A model generated the notes under the pieces. The model did no database searches. It saw nothing but the letters and a program-made list of their open reading frames with translations, and was not told where the DNA came from. Source: Streptomyces sp. NBC_00572 (GTDB lineage Bacteria; Actinomycetota; Actinomycetes; Streptomycetales; Streptomycetaceae). From it: a stretch of 64,000 bases of DNA. The stretch lies in the NCBI RefSeq assembly GCF_026341815.1, contig NZ_JAPENX010000002.1, positions 1 through 64,000 of the forward strand. Reading direction: 5' to 3'. Of the stretch, positions 50,403 to 59,052 are shown in pieces; positions within the stretch are counted from its first letter, which is position 1, and the number at the start of each line of letters is the position of its first letter. The translations under genes were made by a program, and so were the position numbers.

Positions 50403-50459
50403 GGCGAGCCCCAGAAATCCCTCGACCGACCACGATCGGCACCATTGAAGTGACCTCAC

Positions 50460-50845
50460 GCGTGCGCCCACGGCCCCGCCAGGGCAGCAAAGACCAGTAC
50501 CGCCCCTTGCAGGAAGCGGCCGGGCCGGAGTCCCGCCATGCTCTCGCCTCCGCGGTGTTGCCGGGCACCGGCCGGGCTGCGGCGATCACCAGCCTGGTGC
50601 CGGCGTCGATGATGACCTGCACGTGCACCGAGAACCGGTGGTTACGTGAGGACGCTCCGACCTTCCGGTCACGGACCGGGATCAGAGTGCCGCCCACGAT
50701 CCACAGCCGGTTCCACCGCGGCGGCCGAACAGATGGCCGGCTCGATCGCGAGCAGCGGCCGCAGCCGCTGGATCACCCGGCACACCGTCGCCGGCGAACA
50801 GCCGAACAGCAGCGCCAGCTGCCGCATCGTGAGTGGGCCGAGACC
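50460..50845 (-). pseudogene. IS5-type transposase remnant, frameshifted
   Basis: Leftward, one frame reads LTMRQLALLFGCSPATVCRV and IQRLRPLLAIEPAICSAAAV; a second continues GGTLIPVRDRKVGASSRNHR and VQVIIDAGTRLVIAAARPVP with GNTAEARAWRDSG. Both parts match one DDE_Tnp_4 transposase joined by a frameshift near 50690. Start and end are missing. Confidence 0.75.
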
Positions 50846-50907
50846 AAGAAGAGTCCACGCCGGCCACCGAGGGCCGCAGGTTCCCAGCAGCGGCGTCACC
50901 TTGCCGT

Positions 50908-50955
50908 GACGACACCGAATGGGTCGACCTGACCGGCCCCATGCCGACCACGAAC
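50908..50955 (+). pseudogene. Inverted piece of a SUKH gene
   Basis: The plus strand reads DTEWVDLTGPMPTTNR, which is the phrase expected just after the SUKH N-terminus found on the minus strand at 51047-51245. The piece is in the wrong orientation, so it records an inversion. Confidence 0.5.
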
Positions 50956-51046
50956 CGCCGACAGTCGCAGCACAACCACGACCCGCGGAACACACACCGA
51001 GCTGCACGACCCCTGGTGGTTGGTGGAGTAGCGGTAGTCCTTGGAT

Positions 51047-51245
51047 TGCACCACCACCGCGTTGGCGCGAGCGGGTGGTACAGGTGCAGGAACCCTCAGA
51101 CGGAGCCAGGGCCGTAGGCGTCTGCAATCTGCTTGTCGTCGGCGGGCAGCGGCATGCCGAGGGACTGCTCGACGGCCGGCCAGTCGATGACCGACACACG
51201 GGCGGGCGGTGGGCAGAGTCGCAGAAGGTTGCCGGTCGTGGTCAT
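51047..51245 (-). pseudogene. SUKH (SMI1/KNR4) immunity gene, nonsense and truncated
   Basis: From an ATG at 51245 the frame reads TTTGNLLRLCPPPARVSVID, VEQSLGMPLPADDKQIADAY and GPGSV, then TGA at 51096-51098, then GFLHLYHPLAPTRW. In intact relatives the stop position holds Cys (FCGFLHLYHP), so one base change is likely. The rest is missing, and a further piece lies inverted at 50908-50955. The gene is dead. Confidence 0.7.
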
Positions 51246-51522
51246 AGAAGGAGTCCTTGGCGGCGTCGCTGCAGTGAGACTTCCCTCGCGTTCCCCCAGA
51301 GAGTCCAGCGAAGCGCATCGTCACCGGCTGCTGCCGGCATTGCTCAGTACGGGGAGCACCCCGATGCGTGACATCTGGATTCAAGGGATTCGTGGGGAGT
51401 CGAGCCTGCGGCAGGGGACTTCGTCGGCAACGGTGCGCTCGAGGTGTGGCCCAGGGCCGGTCTTGATCGAAGTAAGGTGCTCCGTTGGGCGTGATCACTC
51501 AAGAGGGAAGACGGTCAAGGAT

Positions 51523-52884
51523 TTGAATCGCATACGTACGACGGTGGCACTCGGTCTGGTGCTGTCCGCAGGGCTGGTGACCGGGTGCTCCGGAGGGGCG
51601 GACTCCGATGCCAAGCCCGGCGGCGGGGAGACGGGGAAGGTCACGGAGTCCGCGCCCGCGACGCCGAAGACCCCGGTCTACCAGGGCAAGCCGGTGCCCG
51701 GGCTGGCCGCGAAGCCGGCCTGGAGCCTGCCGAACGAGGGGGGTGGGAACTGCGCGAGCAAGGCGTCCGAGAAGGAGACGTCGCAGCGCGACGTCTGCAC
51801 GGTCGGGGACGCCGTCATCGTCACCGGCTACAGCGACGGGCAGTCGGGCACGAGCACCTTCACCGCCCGGCTCCTCGACGCCAAGAGCGGCAAGCTGCGC
51901 AAGAAGTTCGACTTCGCCCTCCCCCCGGAGGACGGGTCCACGTCCTCCTCGGCGGTGGCCCTCGCGCAGGTGGGCGAGTGGCGGGACGGTTCGCCGGCGC
52001 TGCTGATCCGCAACCGCGTCGACACCCCGGCGAGCGGCCTGAAGAAGGCCTCGACCCAGACCGTGCTGACCATGTACGCGCCGTCCGGAGAGAAGCTGGG
52101 GAGCTCCTCCTTCGACGATGACACCCACATGTCCACCCCGGTCCGGAACGGCTACCTCGTGGACGCCGGCAGCTCCGGCGGCTCCAGGTTCATCCCGATC
52201 GGTGACGGCGAGACCCTGACCAGCGAGGCTTCGCACGTCGATCTCCAGGGGACGGTCGGCTCCGGTCTCGGCTACTTCTCGCAGCAGGACATCTCCTACC
52301 AGCCCTCCGCCGATTGGCTGACCGCCACGGACATCCGCACGGGCAAGAAGGCGTGGAACACCAAGGACCTCGCGCCGCCGGCCGCCATCGCCAAGCTGGT
52401 CACCTCGGACAAGGCGACCAGTGCGCGGCTGATGCCGTACCAGGGCGACAAGGCCCTCCTCGAATGGTCCTCTTACGGCGATTCCGAAGCGGTCATGACG
52501 CTGATCGACGTCAAGAGCGGCCGCCGGCTCGCCGAGGGGCCGGGCATCGACACCAACGGCACCATCGATGACGACGGCCTCGCCATCTCCCCGGACGGCA
52601 AGACCGCCGTGGTGCAGTACGGCAAGGGCGCGGTCGCCTGGAACACGGAGACCGGCAAGGAGCTGTGGCGCCAGGCCGCGGACGAGGTGACGATCACGCC
52701 GCGCGCCCTCCCGGGCAACGGCGTCCTCTACGCGTATGTGGACGGCACCGGAGCCGCGCTCGGCGCCAACGACAAGAAGCTGCTGGCCTCCGGTATCGAG
52801 GAGATGCCGCAGTTCACGACGAACGGGTACGCCGCCGTCCGCAGCGCCGGGGGCCTCTTCATCTTCGCCGCCCAGCCCGTCTGA
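51523..52884 (+). CDS. Lipoprotein with PQQ-like propeller
   Basis: The TTG at 51523 after AAGGA starts NRIRTTVALGLVLSAGLVTG with lipobox LVTGC. The 453-residue product has blade-like repeats such as TARLLDAKSGKLRKKFDFAL, ATDIRTGKKAWNTKDLAPPA and AWNTETGKELWRQAADEVTI, the PQQ-like quinoprotein/beta-propeller type. It lacks catalytic residues that I could identify. Such lipoproteins are surface scaffolds. The GTG upstream is out of frame and does not give a signal peptide. The gene is followed by a GC-rich 22-bp tandem repeat. Confidence 0.82.
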   Translation: MNRIRTTVALGLVLSAGLVTGCSGGADSDAKPGGGETGKVTESAPATPKTPVYQGKPVPGLAAKPAWSLPNEGGGNCASKASEKETSQRDVCTVGDAVIVTGYSDGQSGTSTFTARLLDAKSGKLRKKFDFALPPEDGSTSSSAVALAQVGEWRDGSPALLIRNRVDTPASGLKKASTQTVLTMYAPSGEKLGSSSFDDDTHMSTPVRNGYLVDAGSSGGSRFIPIGDGETLTSEASHVDLQGTVGSGLGYFSQQDISYQPSADWLTATDIRTGKKAWNTKDLAPPAAIAKLVTSDKATSARLMPYQGDKALLEWSSYGDSEAVMTLIDVKSGRRLAEGPGIDTNGTIDDDGLAISPDGKTAVVQYGKGAVAWNTETGKELWRQAADEVTITPRALPGNGVLYAYVDGTGAALGANDKKLLASGIEEMPQFTTNGYAAVRSAGGLFIFAAQPV

Positions 52885-52905
52885 CAGGCGCCCCGCCCCG
52901 GTTCA

Positions 52906-52976
52906 GGGGTCCGGCGCCGGGCCCGGCGGGGTCCGGCGCCGGGCCCGGCGGGGTCCGGCGCCGGGCCCGGCGGGGT
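52906..52976. repeat. 22-bp tandem repeat, three copies
   Basis: The unit begins GGGGTCCGGCGCCGGGCCCG and repeats at 52906, 52928 and 52950, with GGGGT of a fourth copy. Each unit contains the palindromes CCGGCGCCGG and CGGGCCCG, so the array can form hairpins. It may terminate the lipoprotein transcript. Confidence 0.88.
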
Positions 52977-53306
52977 GGCCGGAGGCGGCGGACGGCGTAC
53001 GCGGCGATCGCGCGGCGGCGGAGACCAGCCCGCCCAAAGGCCCGACCGGGCGCCGAACTCCTCGGTCAGTCGGCCGACCAGCACCGCCCCGAAGGGCGTG
53101 GAGCCCTGCAAAACCAGGGCCTACACGGCCTCGATGCCCGGGCGGGACCGTGCTGCAGCCCCGCTGCGGGGCGCTGGTCCAGGACAGGTGGCCGGACCTG
53201 GTGCCGGCCGCTGAGGCGCAGCTGCCGCACCGGTCCGCGCCAGGTTCCGCATGGCTCCCGGCACCGTGGCCGTAGAGCCCGGCGGGGTGAACTGCCTCGG
53301 GGGCCG

Positions 53307-54695
53307 TCAGCCGGTGCAGCCCGGGACCGCCCCGGTCGGGCTGCAGTTGTTCGGCTGGTTGTCGCGAATGACATCACCGTCCAGAGTGAGAGTGCCGGAG
53401 GCCTTGAAGATGCCGCCGCCGTCGCCCGCCCGGTTGTGGGTGATGGTGTTGTCCTCCAGCGTGGTCGTGCCCAGCCCTGTGGTTCCCCCGGCGTGGTAGA
53501 GGCCGCCGCCCTGGGCGGTGCCGTCCTTGGCGGTGACCGTGTTCCGAAGGACCTTGTTGCGCCTGGCTGTCAGGGTGCCGCCGTCCGGGTTGTCGAGGCC
53601 GCCGCCTTGAGCTGTGCCGTTCGGTGCGTCAGCGGTGTTTCCGGTGATGTGGCTGTCGGTCAGGTCGAGCGTGCCGAAGGGGCCCACGCGGACGCCGCCA
53701 CCGCGCGCGGTGCCGTCCTTGGCTACCGCCCGGTTGTAGCCGACCTGCACCTTGCTGACGGTCATGAGGCCGTTGTTCGCGATGCCGCCGCCTTGGGCGA
53801 CACCGTGCGGCGCGTCCGATGTGTTGTGGCTGATGGCGCCACCCGTCACGGTCAGCCTGCCGGGCGCCGGGATGCCGTTGGAGACGGCGGCACGCGCGAA
53901 TCCGCCCGGGGCGAAGGAACGGTTCTTGCTGATGACCGTGTCCTCGACGGTCGTCTCGGCGAAGCTGATGATGCCGGCCGCGAAGGCGGTGCTCTGGGTG
54001 TCCGCGGTGACGCTCGCGGTGTTCCCGGTCAGTCGGGAGCGGGTGACCGTCAGCGGGCCGTCATTCGCGATGGCGCCGCCGGCGGCGCCGCCACCGGCGG
54101 CGCTCCCGCTGTAGATGACGTGGTTTCCGGCAACTTCGGTCTCGCTCACGCTTCCGGTGCCGGGGCTGTCGATGGCGCCGCCCTGGGCGAACACGTCGGA
54201 CCGGGCTGTGTTGCCGATGAATTTGCTGCGGGTCACCTTCATCGTTCCGGTGTTGGAGATGCCGCCGCCGCAGGCCAGGCCCGGGGGGTCGGGGAAGGCA
54301 GGGCAGTCCGTGGCGAAGCCACCACTGATCGTCGTGTGCGTGAGCGTGAGGTTTCCCGTCGGTCCGACGAACAGGATCCGGAACTTCGGCACGTTGTTCA
54401 CTCGCCCGTCCCGCCTGATCGTGGCTCCACGCCCGTCGATGGTGATGTCGCTGGCGATCGCCGGCAGCCCGTTGCCGGGGTTCACGGGGTCCGGCGCTGT
54501 CAGCCTGTACGTGCACTTGCGCGTCAGGCGGAGCGTGTCCGGTCCAGGTGAGCTGTTCGCGGCGTTGATCGCCGCGACGAGATCCGGGACCGAGCAGCGA
54601 ACCTGCACCGTGGCAGCTTGAGCGGCCGGGACGGGAACCGCCACCAGGGCGCCCGCCACGAGGCCGAGGACGGCCGGGACATACCGACGAGACAT
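53307..54695 (-). CDS. Secreted beta-helix (polymorphic membrane/adhesin-like) protein
   Basis: The ATG at 54695 follows GGAGGAG and begins a signal peptide (SRRYVPAVLGLVAGALVAVP, cleavage after AQA). The 462-residue product carries about ten right-handed beta-helix coils with the repeated pattern GGGIxNxGxxxVxxSxxxGNxA, for example GGGISNTGTMKVTRSKFIGN and QGGGLDNPDGGTLTARRNKV. The repeats resemble chlamydial Pmp-like/parallel beta-helix repeats in secreted actinobacterial proteins. It may be a surface or matrix protein; no catalytic residues were recognised. Two Cys in DCPAFPDPPGLACGGG probably form a disulfide. Confidence 0.82.
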   Translation of the reverse strand: MSRRYVPAVLGLVAGALVAVPVPAAQAATVQVRCSVPDLVAAINAANSSPGPDTLRLTRKCTYRLTAPDPVNPGNGLPAIASDITIDGRGATIRRDGRVNNVPKFRILFVGPTGNLTLTHTTISGGFATDCPAFPDPPGLACGGGISNTGTMKVTRSKFIGNTARSDVFAQGGAIDSPGTGSVSETEVAGNHVIYSGSAAGGGAAGGAIANDGPLTVTRSRLTGNTASVTADTQSTAFAAGIISFAETTVEDTVISKNRSFAPGGFARAAVSNGIPAPGRLTVTGGAISHNTSDAPHGVAQGGGIANNGLMTVSKVQVGYNRAVAKDGTARGGGVRVGPFGTLDLTDSHITGNTADAPNGTAQGGGLDNPDGGTLTARRNKVLRNTVTAKDGTAQGGGLYHAGGTTGLGTTTLEDNTITHNRAGDGGGIFKASGTLTLDGDVIRDNQPNNCSPTGAVPGCTG

Positions 54696-54946
54696 CGGGG
54701 ACTCCTCCTTCTGCGCGTACAGCCGGCCGTCATGGGACCGCAACCAGCCGAGCACAGCCGACCACGCGCCACTGCCGTCGGCTTCCGGCGTGATCCGTCC
54801 GGGCTGGCTGACAGCCCGGACGGAGCATGAAAACGCGCGAACGGGCCAAGGCGCGCGAACGGAGAGGGAGTGCGCACGAGAGCCCGGGGGACGAGGCCTG
54901 CTCTCCTGCAGCTGCGGCATACACGGGGTGGGTGCCGCGTGGCTTG

Positions 54947-55132
54947 CTATGCGGTCTCGGCCGGCGGGGGCGTCGGGATGTGGACGAGTTCCTGGAAGCG
55001 AGGGTCCGACCGGAGTTCCTCGAAGCACGGGTCGCCTTGAGCCTCCGACTTGTCACCGTCGGTACCAAGGGCGTTCCGCAGGTCGTCGATCGCGTAGCCA
55101 TGAAGTTGTCGGCTAGCTCGGTGAGCGCTCAC
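54947..55132 (-). pseudogene. C-terminal fragment of a TPR- or kinase-like protein
   Basis: A short frame ends DPCFEELRSDPRFQELVHIP then TPPPAETA at 54947. The phrase LRSDPRFQELV is a frequent C-terminal phrase of bacterial TPR/adenylate-cyclase-like and signalling proteins. Nothing upstream belongs to the same protein, so it is a stump. Confidence 0.42.
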
Positions 55133-55147
55133 CTTGGGTGGGGGAAG

Positions 55148-56539
55148 TCACTCGGCATCGTGTCGCGGCCCTGTCCGCCGTCGGCGATCAGCCGGCAGAC
55201 CCTCGCTCTTCCCGTCAGGACGGGACAACAGCAGTGGCAGTACGGCGAAGAGTTCGGCCACCGCGCCCACCCACAGGGCCGTTCGCGCGCCGAAGTGCTC
55301 GCCGAGCAGGCCTCCGACGAGCGCGCCCAGCGGCATGGTCCCCCACACCACGAAGCGGACCGTCGCCGTGACCCGTCCCAGCAGATCGGGCGGGCACACG
55401 CGCTGCCGGAGCGTCACCGCGCCGATCTTGAAGGGCATGAACGCCGCCCAGCCGAGGCCCTGGAGCGCCACGCCCACCGCGAACCGCCAGTCGGCCTGGA
55501 AGGACGGGACCGCCGCCAGCCACAGCACCCCGCTGAGCAGGACGGATCCGCCCATCGCCAGGCCGGTGCCGAAGCGGGCGGCCAGACGGGCGGTGAGCAG
55601 CCCGCCGAGCAGGCCGCCGATCGCCTCGGCGGTGAAGACCAGTCCGCACCACAGCGGCGACAGCTCCAGCTCGCCGGCGAGCAGCACCATCAGCATGGCC
55701 GCGCCAATGGTGCCGCAGAAGTTCGAGATCGCGGAGGCGAGGGTGACGGCCCTGAGGAGCGGGTGCCGGAAGACGAAGCGGAGCCCTGCGCCGATCTCCG
55801 CTCGCAGGCCCGCGCGCCCCTTGTCCCCCGGATCCCTGTCCCCCGCACCCGTGCCGAGCGCGGCGTCCGGGCCCGGCACGGTGTCCGCCTGCCGGATGCG
55901 GGCGAGCAGAAGTGCCGAGGCCAGGTAGCTGAACGCGTCGAGCGCGAGCGCCACGGGTGACGCCACCACGGCCAGCAGCACGCCGCCGACCCCGGGTCCG
56001 GCCGCCTGGACGAGGTTGCGGGTGGTCTCCAGCCGTACGTTGGCCTCCACCAGCCGCTCGCCGTCCACCATCCGGGGCAGCAGGCTCTGCGCGGCCACGT
56101 CGAAGAACACCGTGCACAGCGACAGCCCGAAGGCGACCGCGTACAGCTGCGGCAGCGTCAGGACGCCCAGCAGAGCCGCGACCGGGACGGACGCGAGCAG
56201 CACCGCCCGGCCGAGGTCGCCCGCGATCATCACGCGGCGGTGGCGCGAGCGGTCCACCCAGGCCCCTGCGGGCAGCCCCACGAGGAGGAAGGCGAGGTAC
56301 TCGCAGGTCACCAGGAGACCTGCCTGGAAAGGCGTGGCGTCCAGCGTCGCGATGGCGACGAGCGGGAGGGCGAGGAGCGTCACGGCGGTCCCTGCCTGGC
56401 TGACCGTGTCGGCGGCCCACAGACGGCGGAAGGCGGGGAGCGAGGCCGGGCGTTCGGCGTGTTCGGCCGGCGGCGGGGTTTCGGCGTGCGAGGCCGATGC
56501 CGGGCTCGCCGGCTGTTCGCGGGGGTGAGAGAGCGTCAT
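55148..56539 (-). CDS. MFS transporter
   Basis: The ATG at 56539 gives 463 residues with 12 probable membrane helices and the MFS_3-like signature (GLPAGAWVDRSRHRRVMIAG after helix 2). The loop near residue 230 (QADTVPGPDAALGTGAGDRD) is the usual central cytoplasmic loop. The first helix follows PAFRRLWAADTVSQAGTAVT. Such exporters often pump antibiotics or siderophores. It is divergent from the ArsR-like gene with about 85 bases between starts, so the regulator probably controls it. Confidence 0.9.
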   Translation of the reverse strand: MTLSHPREQPASPASASHAETPPPAEHAERPASLPAFRRLWAADTVSQAGTAVTLLALPLVAIATLDATPFQAGLLVTCEYLAFLLVGLPAGAWVDRSRHRRVMIAGDLGRAVLLASVPVAALLGVLTLPQLYAVAFGLSLCTVFFDVAAQSLLPRMVDGERLVEANVRLETTRNLVQAAGPGVGGVLLAVVASPVALALDAFSYLASALLLARIRQADTVPGPDAALGTGAGDRDPGDKGRAGLRAEIGAGLRFVFRHPLLRAVTLASAISNFCGTIGAAMLMVLLAGELELSPLWCGLVFTAEAIGGLLGGLLTARLAARFGTGLAMGGSVLLSGVLWLAAVPSFQADWRFAVGVALQGLGWAAFMPFKIGAVTLRQRVCPPDLLGRVTATVRFVVWGTMPLGALVGGLLGEHFGARTALWVGAVAELFAVLPLLLSRPDGKSEGLPADRRRRTGPRHDAE

Positions 56540-56624
56540 GAACCGTAAGATCACCGGTCCGGGAAGGGTCCGACAATTGTTTTAGTCTGGGCTGAAAGTT
56601 GATGCCGCGAGGCGGGGAGGGGTG

Positions 56625-57488
56625 ATGACGGACATGGGCGCCGTGTGCTTCGAGCTGGACGACCTGGCGAACGTACGATTCGCGGTCTCACCGCTGTGGG
56701 AGACCGTCGCCGGAGTGCGCGCCGTGGCCGATCCCGGGCGGTACGCCCTCCATCTGCCCTGGATCAAGGAGTCCCTCGGCGCGGCCGGGGGCCATCCGCC
56801 CGTACCCGGCTTCGGGATCGGCCTGGACCTGGACACGGTGCCGCCTCCGCGCTGCCCGCTGGCCGGGATCGAGGAGGAGCTGGCCGCGGCGGCACCGGAG
56901 GCCGCGGAGGTCGTCCTGCCGTGGTGGCGGACGGCGGTACGGCCGCACTGGCCGCGCATCCGGGCCCTGCTGGAGGCGGACATCGCCCATCGGACCCGGC
57001 AGTTGGCCGAGGACGGTATCGGGGAGGTACTCGCCGGGTTGCACCGCACCCTCGCCTGGACGGGGGACCGGCTCGTCTCGGCCGAGTTCCCGCCGGGCGA
57101 ACTCGGACTGCGCGGGGGTGGGGTGACCCTGGTGCCGAGCGCCTTCACCGGGCGCTGCCGACTGGTCCCGGGCCGGGGCGCGGTGCCGCCCTGCGTGATC
57201 TATCCGGCGCGGGCGGTGGGGACGCTGTGGGGGTGCGCGGGCGGGGCGGGCGACGGGCTCGCCCGGCTCCTCGGGCGCAGCCGGGCCGGCCTGCTCGCCG
57301 CGGTGACCGCCCCGGCCACCACGACCCAGCTGGCCGCCCGCACCGGGCTGACCCCGGGCGCGGTCTCGCAGCACCTCGCGGTGCTGCGGGACGCGGGCCT
57401 CGTCACCGGACACCGCTACGGCCGCGAGGTCCACTACGTGGCCGTGGACCTCGGGCGGGCGCTCCTGGGGGACGAAGCCGGCCGGTGA
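56625..57488 (+). CDS. ArsR-like winged-helix regulator with a long N-terminal domain
   Basis: The ATG at 56625 sits behind GGGGAGG. The C-terminal 75 residues are an ArsR/winged-helix domain (TTTQLAARTGLTPGAVSQHL, AVLRDAGLVTGHRYGREVHY). The N-terminal 200 residues are a streptomycete-type sensor region (DDLANVRFAVSPLWETVAGV). No metal-binding Cys motif of classic ArsR proteins is present, so a metal sensor is unlikely. It is divergent from the MFS gene and is probably its repressor. Confidence 0.88.
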   Translation: MTDMGAVCFELDDLANVRFAVSPLWETVAGVRAVADPGRYALHLPWIKESLGAAGGHPPVPGFGIGLDLDTVPPPRCPLAGIEEELAAAAPEAAEVVLPWWRTAVRPHWPRIRALLEADIAHRTRQLAEDGIGEVLAGLHRTLAWTGDRLVSAEFPPGELGLRGGGVTLVPSAFTGRCRLVPGRGAVPPCVIYPARAVGTLWGCAGGAGDGLARLLGRSRAGLLAAVTAPATTTQLAARTGLTPGAVSQHLAVLRDAGLVTGHRYGREVHYVAVDLGRALLGDEAGR

Positions 57489-57570
57489 AGCGTGTTACGG
57501 AAGGTGCGTCAGGAGCCTCGCTCGCGCCGTCCCCGTACCCGGCTCGCTGCGCTGCGCAGCTCAGGAGGCC

Positions 57571-57789
57571 TCAGGCGTCCGTGCCCTTGTCCTCGCGCTC
57601 CGCGCTGATGTGCGCCGGTGCGGACGCTCCGGCAGCCGCTGCCCTGCGCGTTCGCTCCGCCTGCAGTGCGGCCCTCGCCGCGGCCTTCTCCCGCTCGATG
57701 TGCCGCCTCAGCTCCTGGACACGAGCTTCTCTCTCCGCGCCGGTCAGGCCCGTCAGGCCCAGTCTGGCGTCACGTTCCTCCTGGGACAC
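57571..57789 (-). CDS. Small charged helical protein
   Basis: A GTG at 57789 follows AAGGAGGG with ideal spacing. The 72-residue product (SQEERDARLGLTGLTGAERE, VQELRRHIEREKAAARAALQ) is a highly charged coiled-coil-like helix with an Ala-rich middle. No function is recognised. The strong ribosome binding site makes it a real gene. Confidence 0.7.
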   Translation of the reverse strand: MSQEERDARLGLTGLTGAEREARVQELRRHIEREKAAARAALQAERTRRAAAAGASAPAHISAEREDKGTDA

Positions 57790-57934
57790 GACGTCCCTCC
57801 TTCCCGGAGTCGACCAGCAGGCCCTCAACGGGCCACTGATGACCGGTCGTTGCGTCATCATCACACCACAGGCGAGAAGCAGCGCACCTCCGTCTCTGAG
57901 CGACTGTCGTCCACCAGACGGGCAAGATGGGACC

Positions 57935-58534
57935 GTGATCGGCTACTGGAATCCGCTCCCTACAGCGCGACGGGTGATGGAGGACCTCGGGGAGTGTGCG
58001 GAGCAACTCTTCACGGGCGCGTGGGAACAACGGAACTGGCGCAACGTTCCGGGCCCCTTCTACGCCGGTGAAACCGACAGCATGGCTGTCGGGCGTCTGG
58101 CTGCTCCGGATCACATCGCCTATGACGATGATCTGGGCGGCGGTTTCGGCTCCGAGTTCGTCTATCGCCAGCCGGTCGGCGAGCACGAGACCACGGCGCT
58201 GATCCACGGTTGCCGGATGGAGTCGTACCGAGGCTACAACGGGGACGGTGACGACCATTGGACGGTGGAAGCCGTCCGCGACTGGTGGCGAGACCGAGCC
58301 CGCGTTCGGGAATGGGCTGTCGCCATCGCCGCCGACTGGGGCGCGGACGCCCACCCCCACTGGAGCTTCAACGCCGACCCGCGCTACCTCGGCCACTACC
58401 ACGATGCAGCTCAGGGGCATCGGGATTTCGTCGCCTACATCGATGACGGACTGGAGAACTACCTGCGCGGCTACCTCTTCTGGCTCGAACAGCGCCGCGA
58501 GGCGCGCGATGACGAAGCCCTTCCCCACCTCTAG
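57935..58534 (+). CDS. Hypothetical protein, Trp- and acid-rich
   Basis: The GTG at 57935 opens a 199-residue frame (IGYWNPLPTARRVMEDLGEC) rich in Trp and acidic residues (WTVEAVRDWWRDRARVREWA, YHDAAQGHRDFVAYIDDGLE). It has no membrane span. I do not recognise the family. The Trp-rich acidic composition is seen in several immunity-like families, but that is only a hint. Confidence 0.58.
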   Translation: MIGYWNPLPTARRVMEDLGECAEQLFTGAWEQRNWRNVPGPFYAGETDSMAVGRLAAPDHIAYDDDLGGGFGSEFVYRQPVGEHETTALIHGCRMESYRGYNGDGDDHWTVEAVRDWWRDRARVREWAVAIAADWGADAHPHWSFNADPRYLGHYHDAAQGHRDFVAYIDDGLENYLRGYLFWLEQRREARDDEALPHL

Positions 58535-58605
58535 AAAGTCCGTCAGGACAATCTTGACAGGTGGATCAGGACTCCCGATGTGGGCGTGACACCTCGGCGG
58601 CATGC

Positions 58606-59052
58606 CTAGGACAGCCGCACCCGCGCCTCCCTCTCGTCCTGGTTGGGGAGGCCCAGGAAGGTGTCCAGGAGGCGGCGCTCGATGTGGTGCGCGTCCCAGA
58701 CCTCGGCGCGTTCCAGGCCGACGCACTCCTCGGGGGTGGCCGGGTGCATTCCGCCCTCCGAGTCGAAGATCACGCACTTCCGGAAGTCGGCGAGGTCCTG
58801 GGTGAAGCGGACGACCGGGCGGGCCGCTTCACCTTCGAGCGGGCGGCTGCCGATCGGCTGCCACCTGTCGTCGTCCGGCAGCCGGACGGCCTGGGCGAAC
58901 AGAAACGGTCCGGCGTCGAGGTCGGCCAGGTCGGCCGACGGCTGTGCCGTGCGGTAGTCGTAGAAACCCGTGTACTCCTCCGAGAGCACCCTTCCGTAGC
59001 CGTACGAGCCGTCGGGCAGTGGAATCCGTACGTACGTTCCCGGTTGTGTCAC
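58606..59052 (-). CDS. Imm26-family immunity protein
   Basis: A GTG at 59052 overlaps the stop of the giant RHS/Tc gene as GTGA, so the two are translationally coupled. The 148-residue protein begins TQPGTYVRIPLPDGSYGYGR and contains EEYTGFYDYRTAQPSADLAD, which matches Imm26, a known immunity family of polymorphic toxin loci. The acidic C-terminal half (DFRKCVIFDSEGGMHPATPE) fits a protein that sits on a basic toxin domain. It should neutralise the C-terminal toxin of the upstream gene. Confidence 0.85.
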   Translation of the reverse strand: MTQPGTYVRIPLPDGSYGYGRVLSEEYTGFYDYRTAQPSADLADLDAGPFLFAQAVRLPDDDRWQPIGSRPLEGEAARPVVRFTQDLADFRKCVIFDSEGGMHPATPEECVGLERAEVWDAHHIERRLLDTFLGLPNQDEREARVRLS

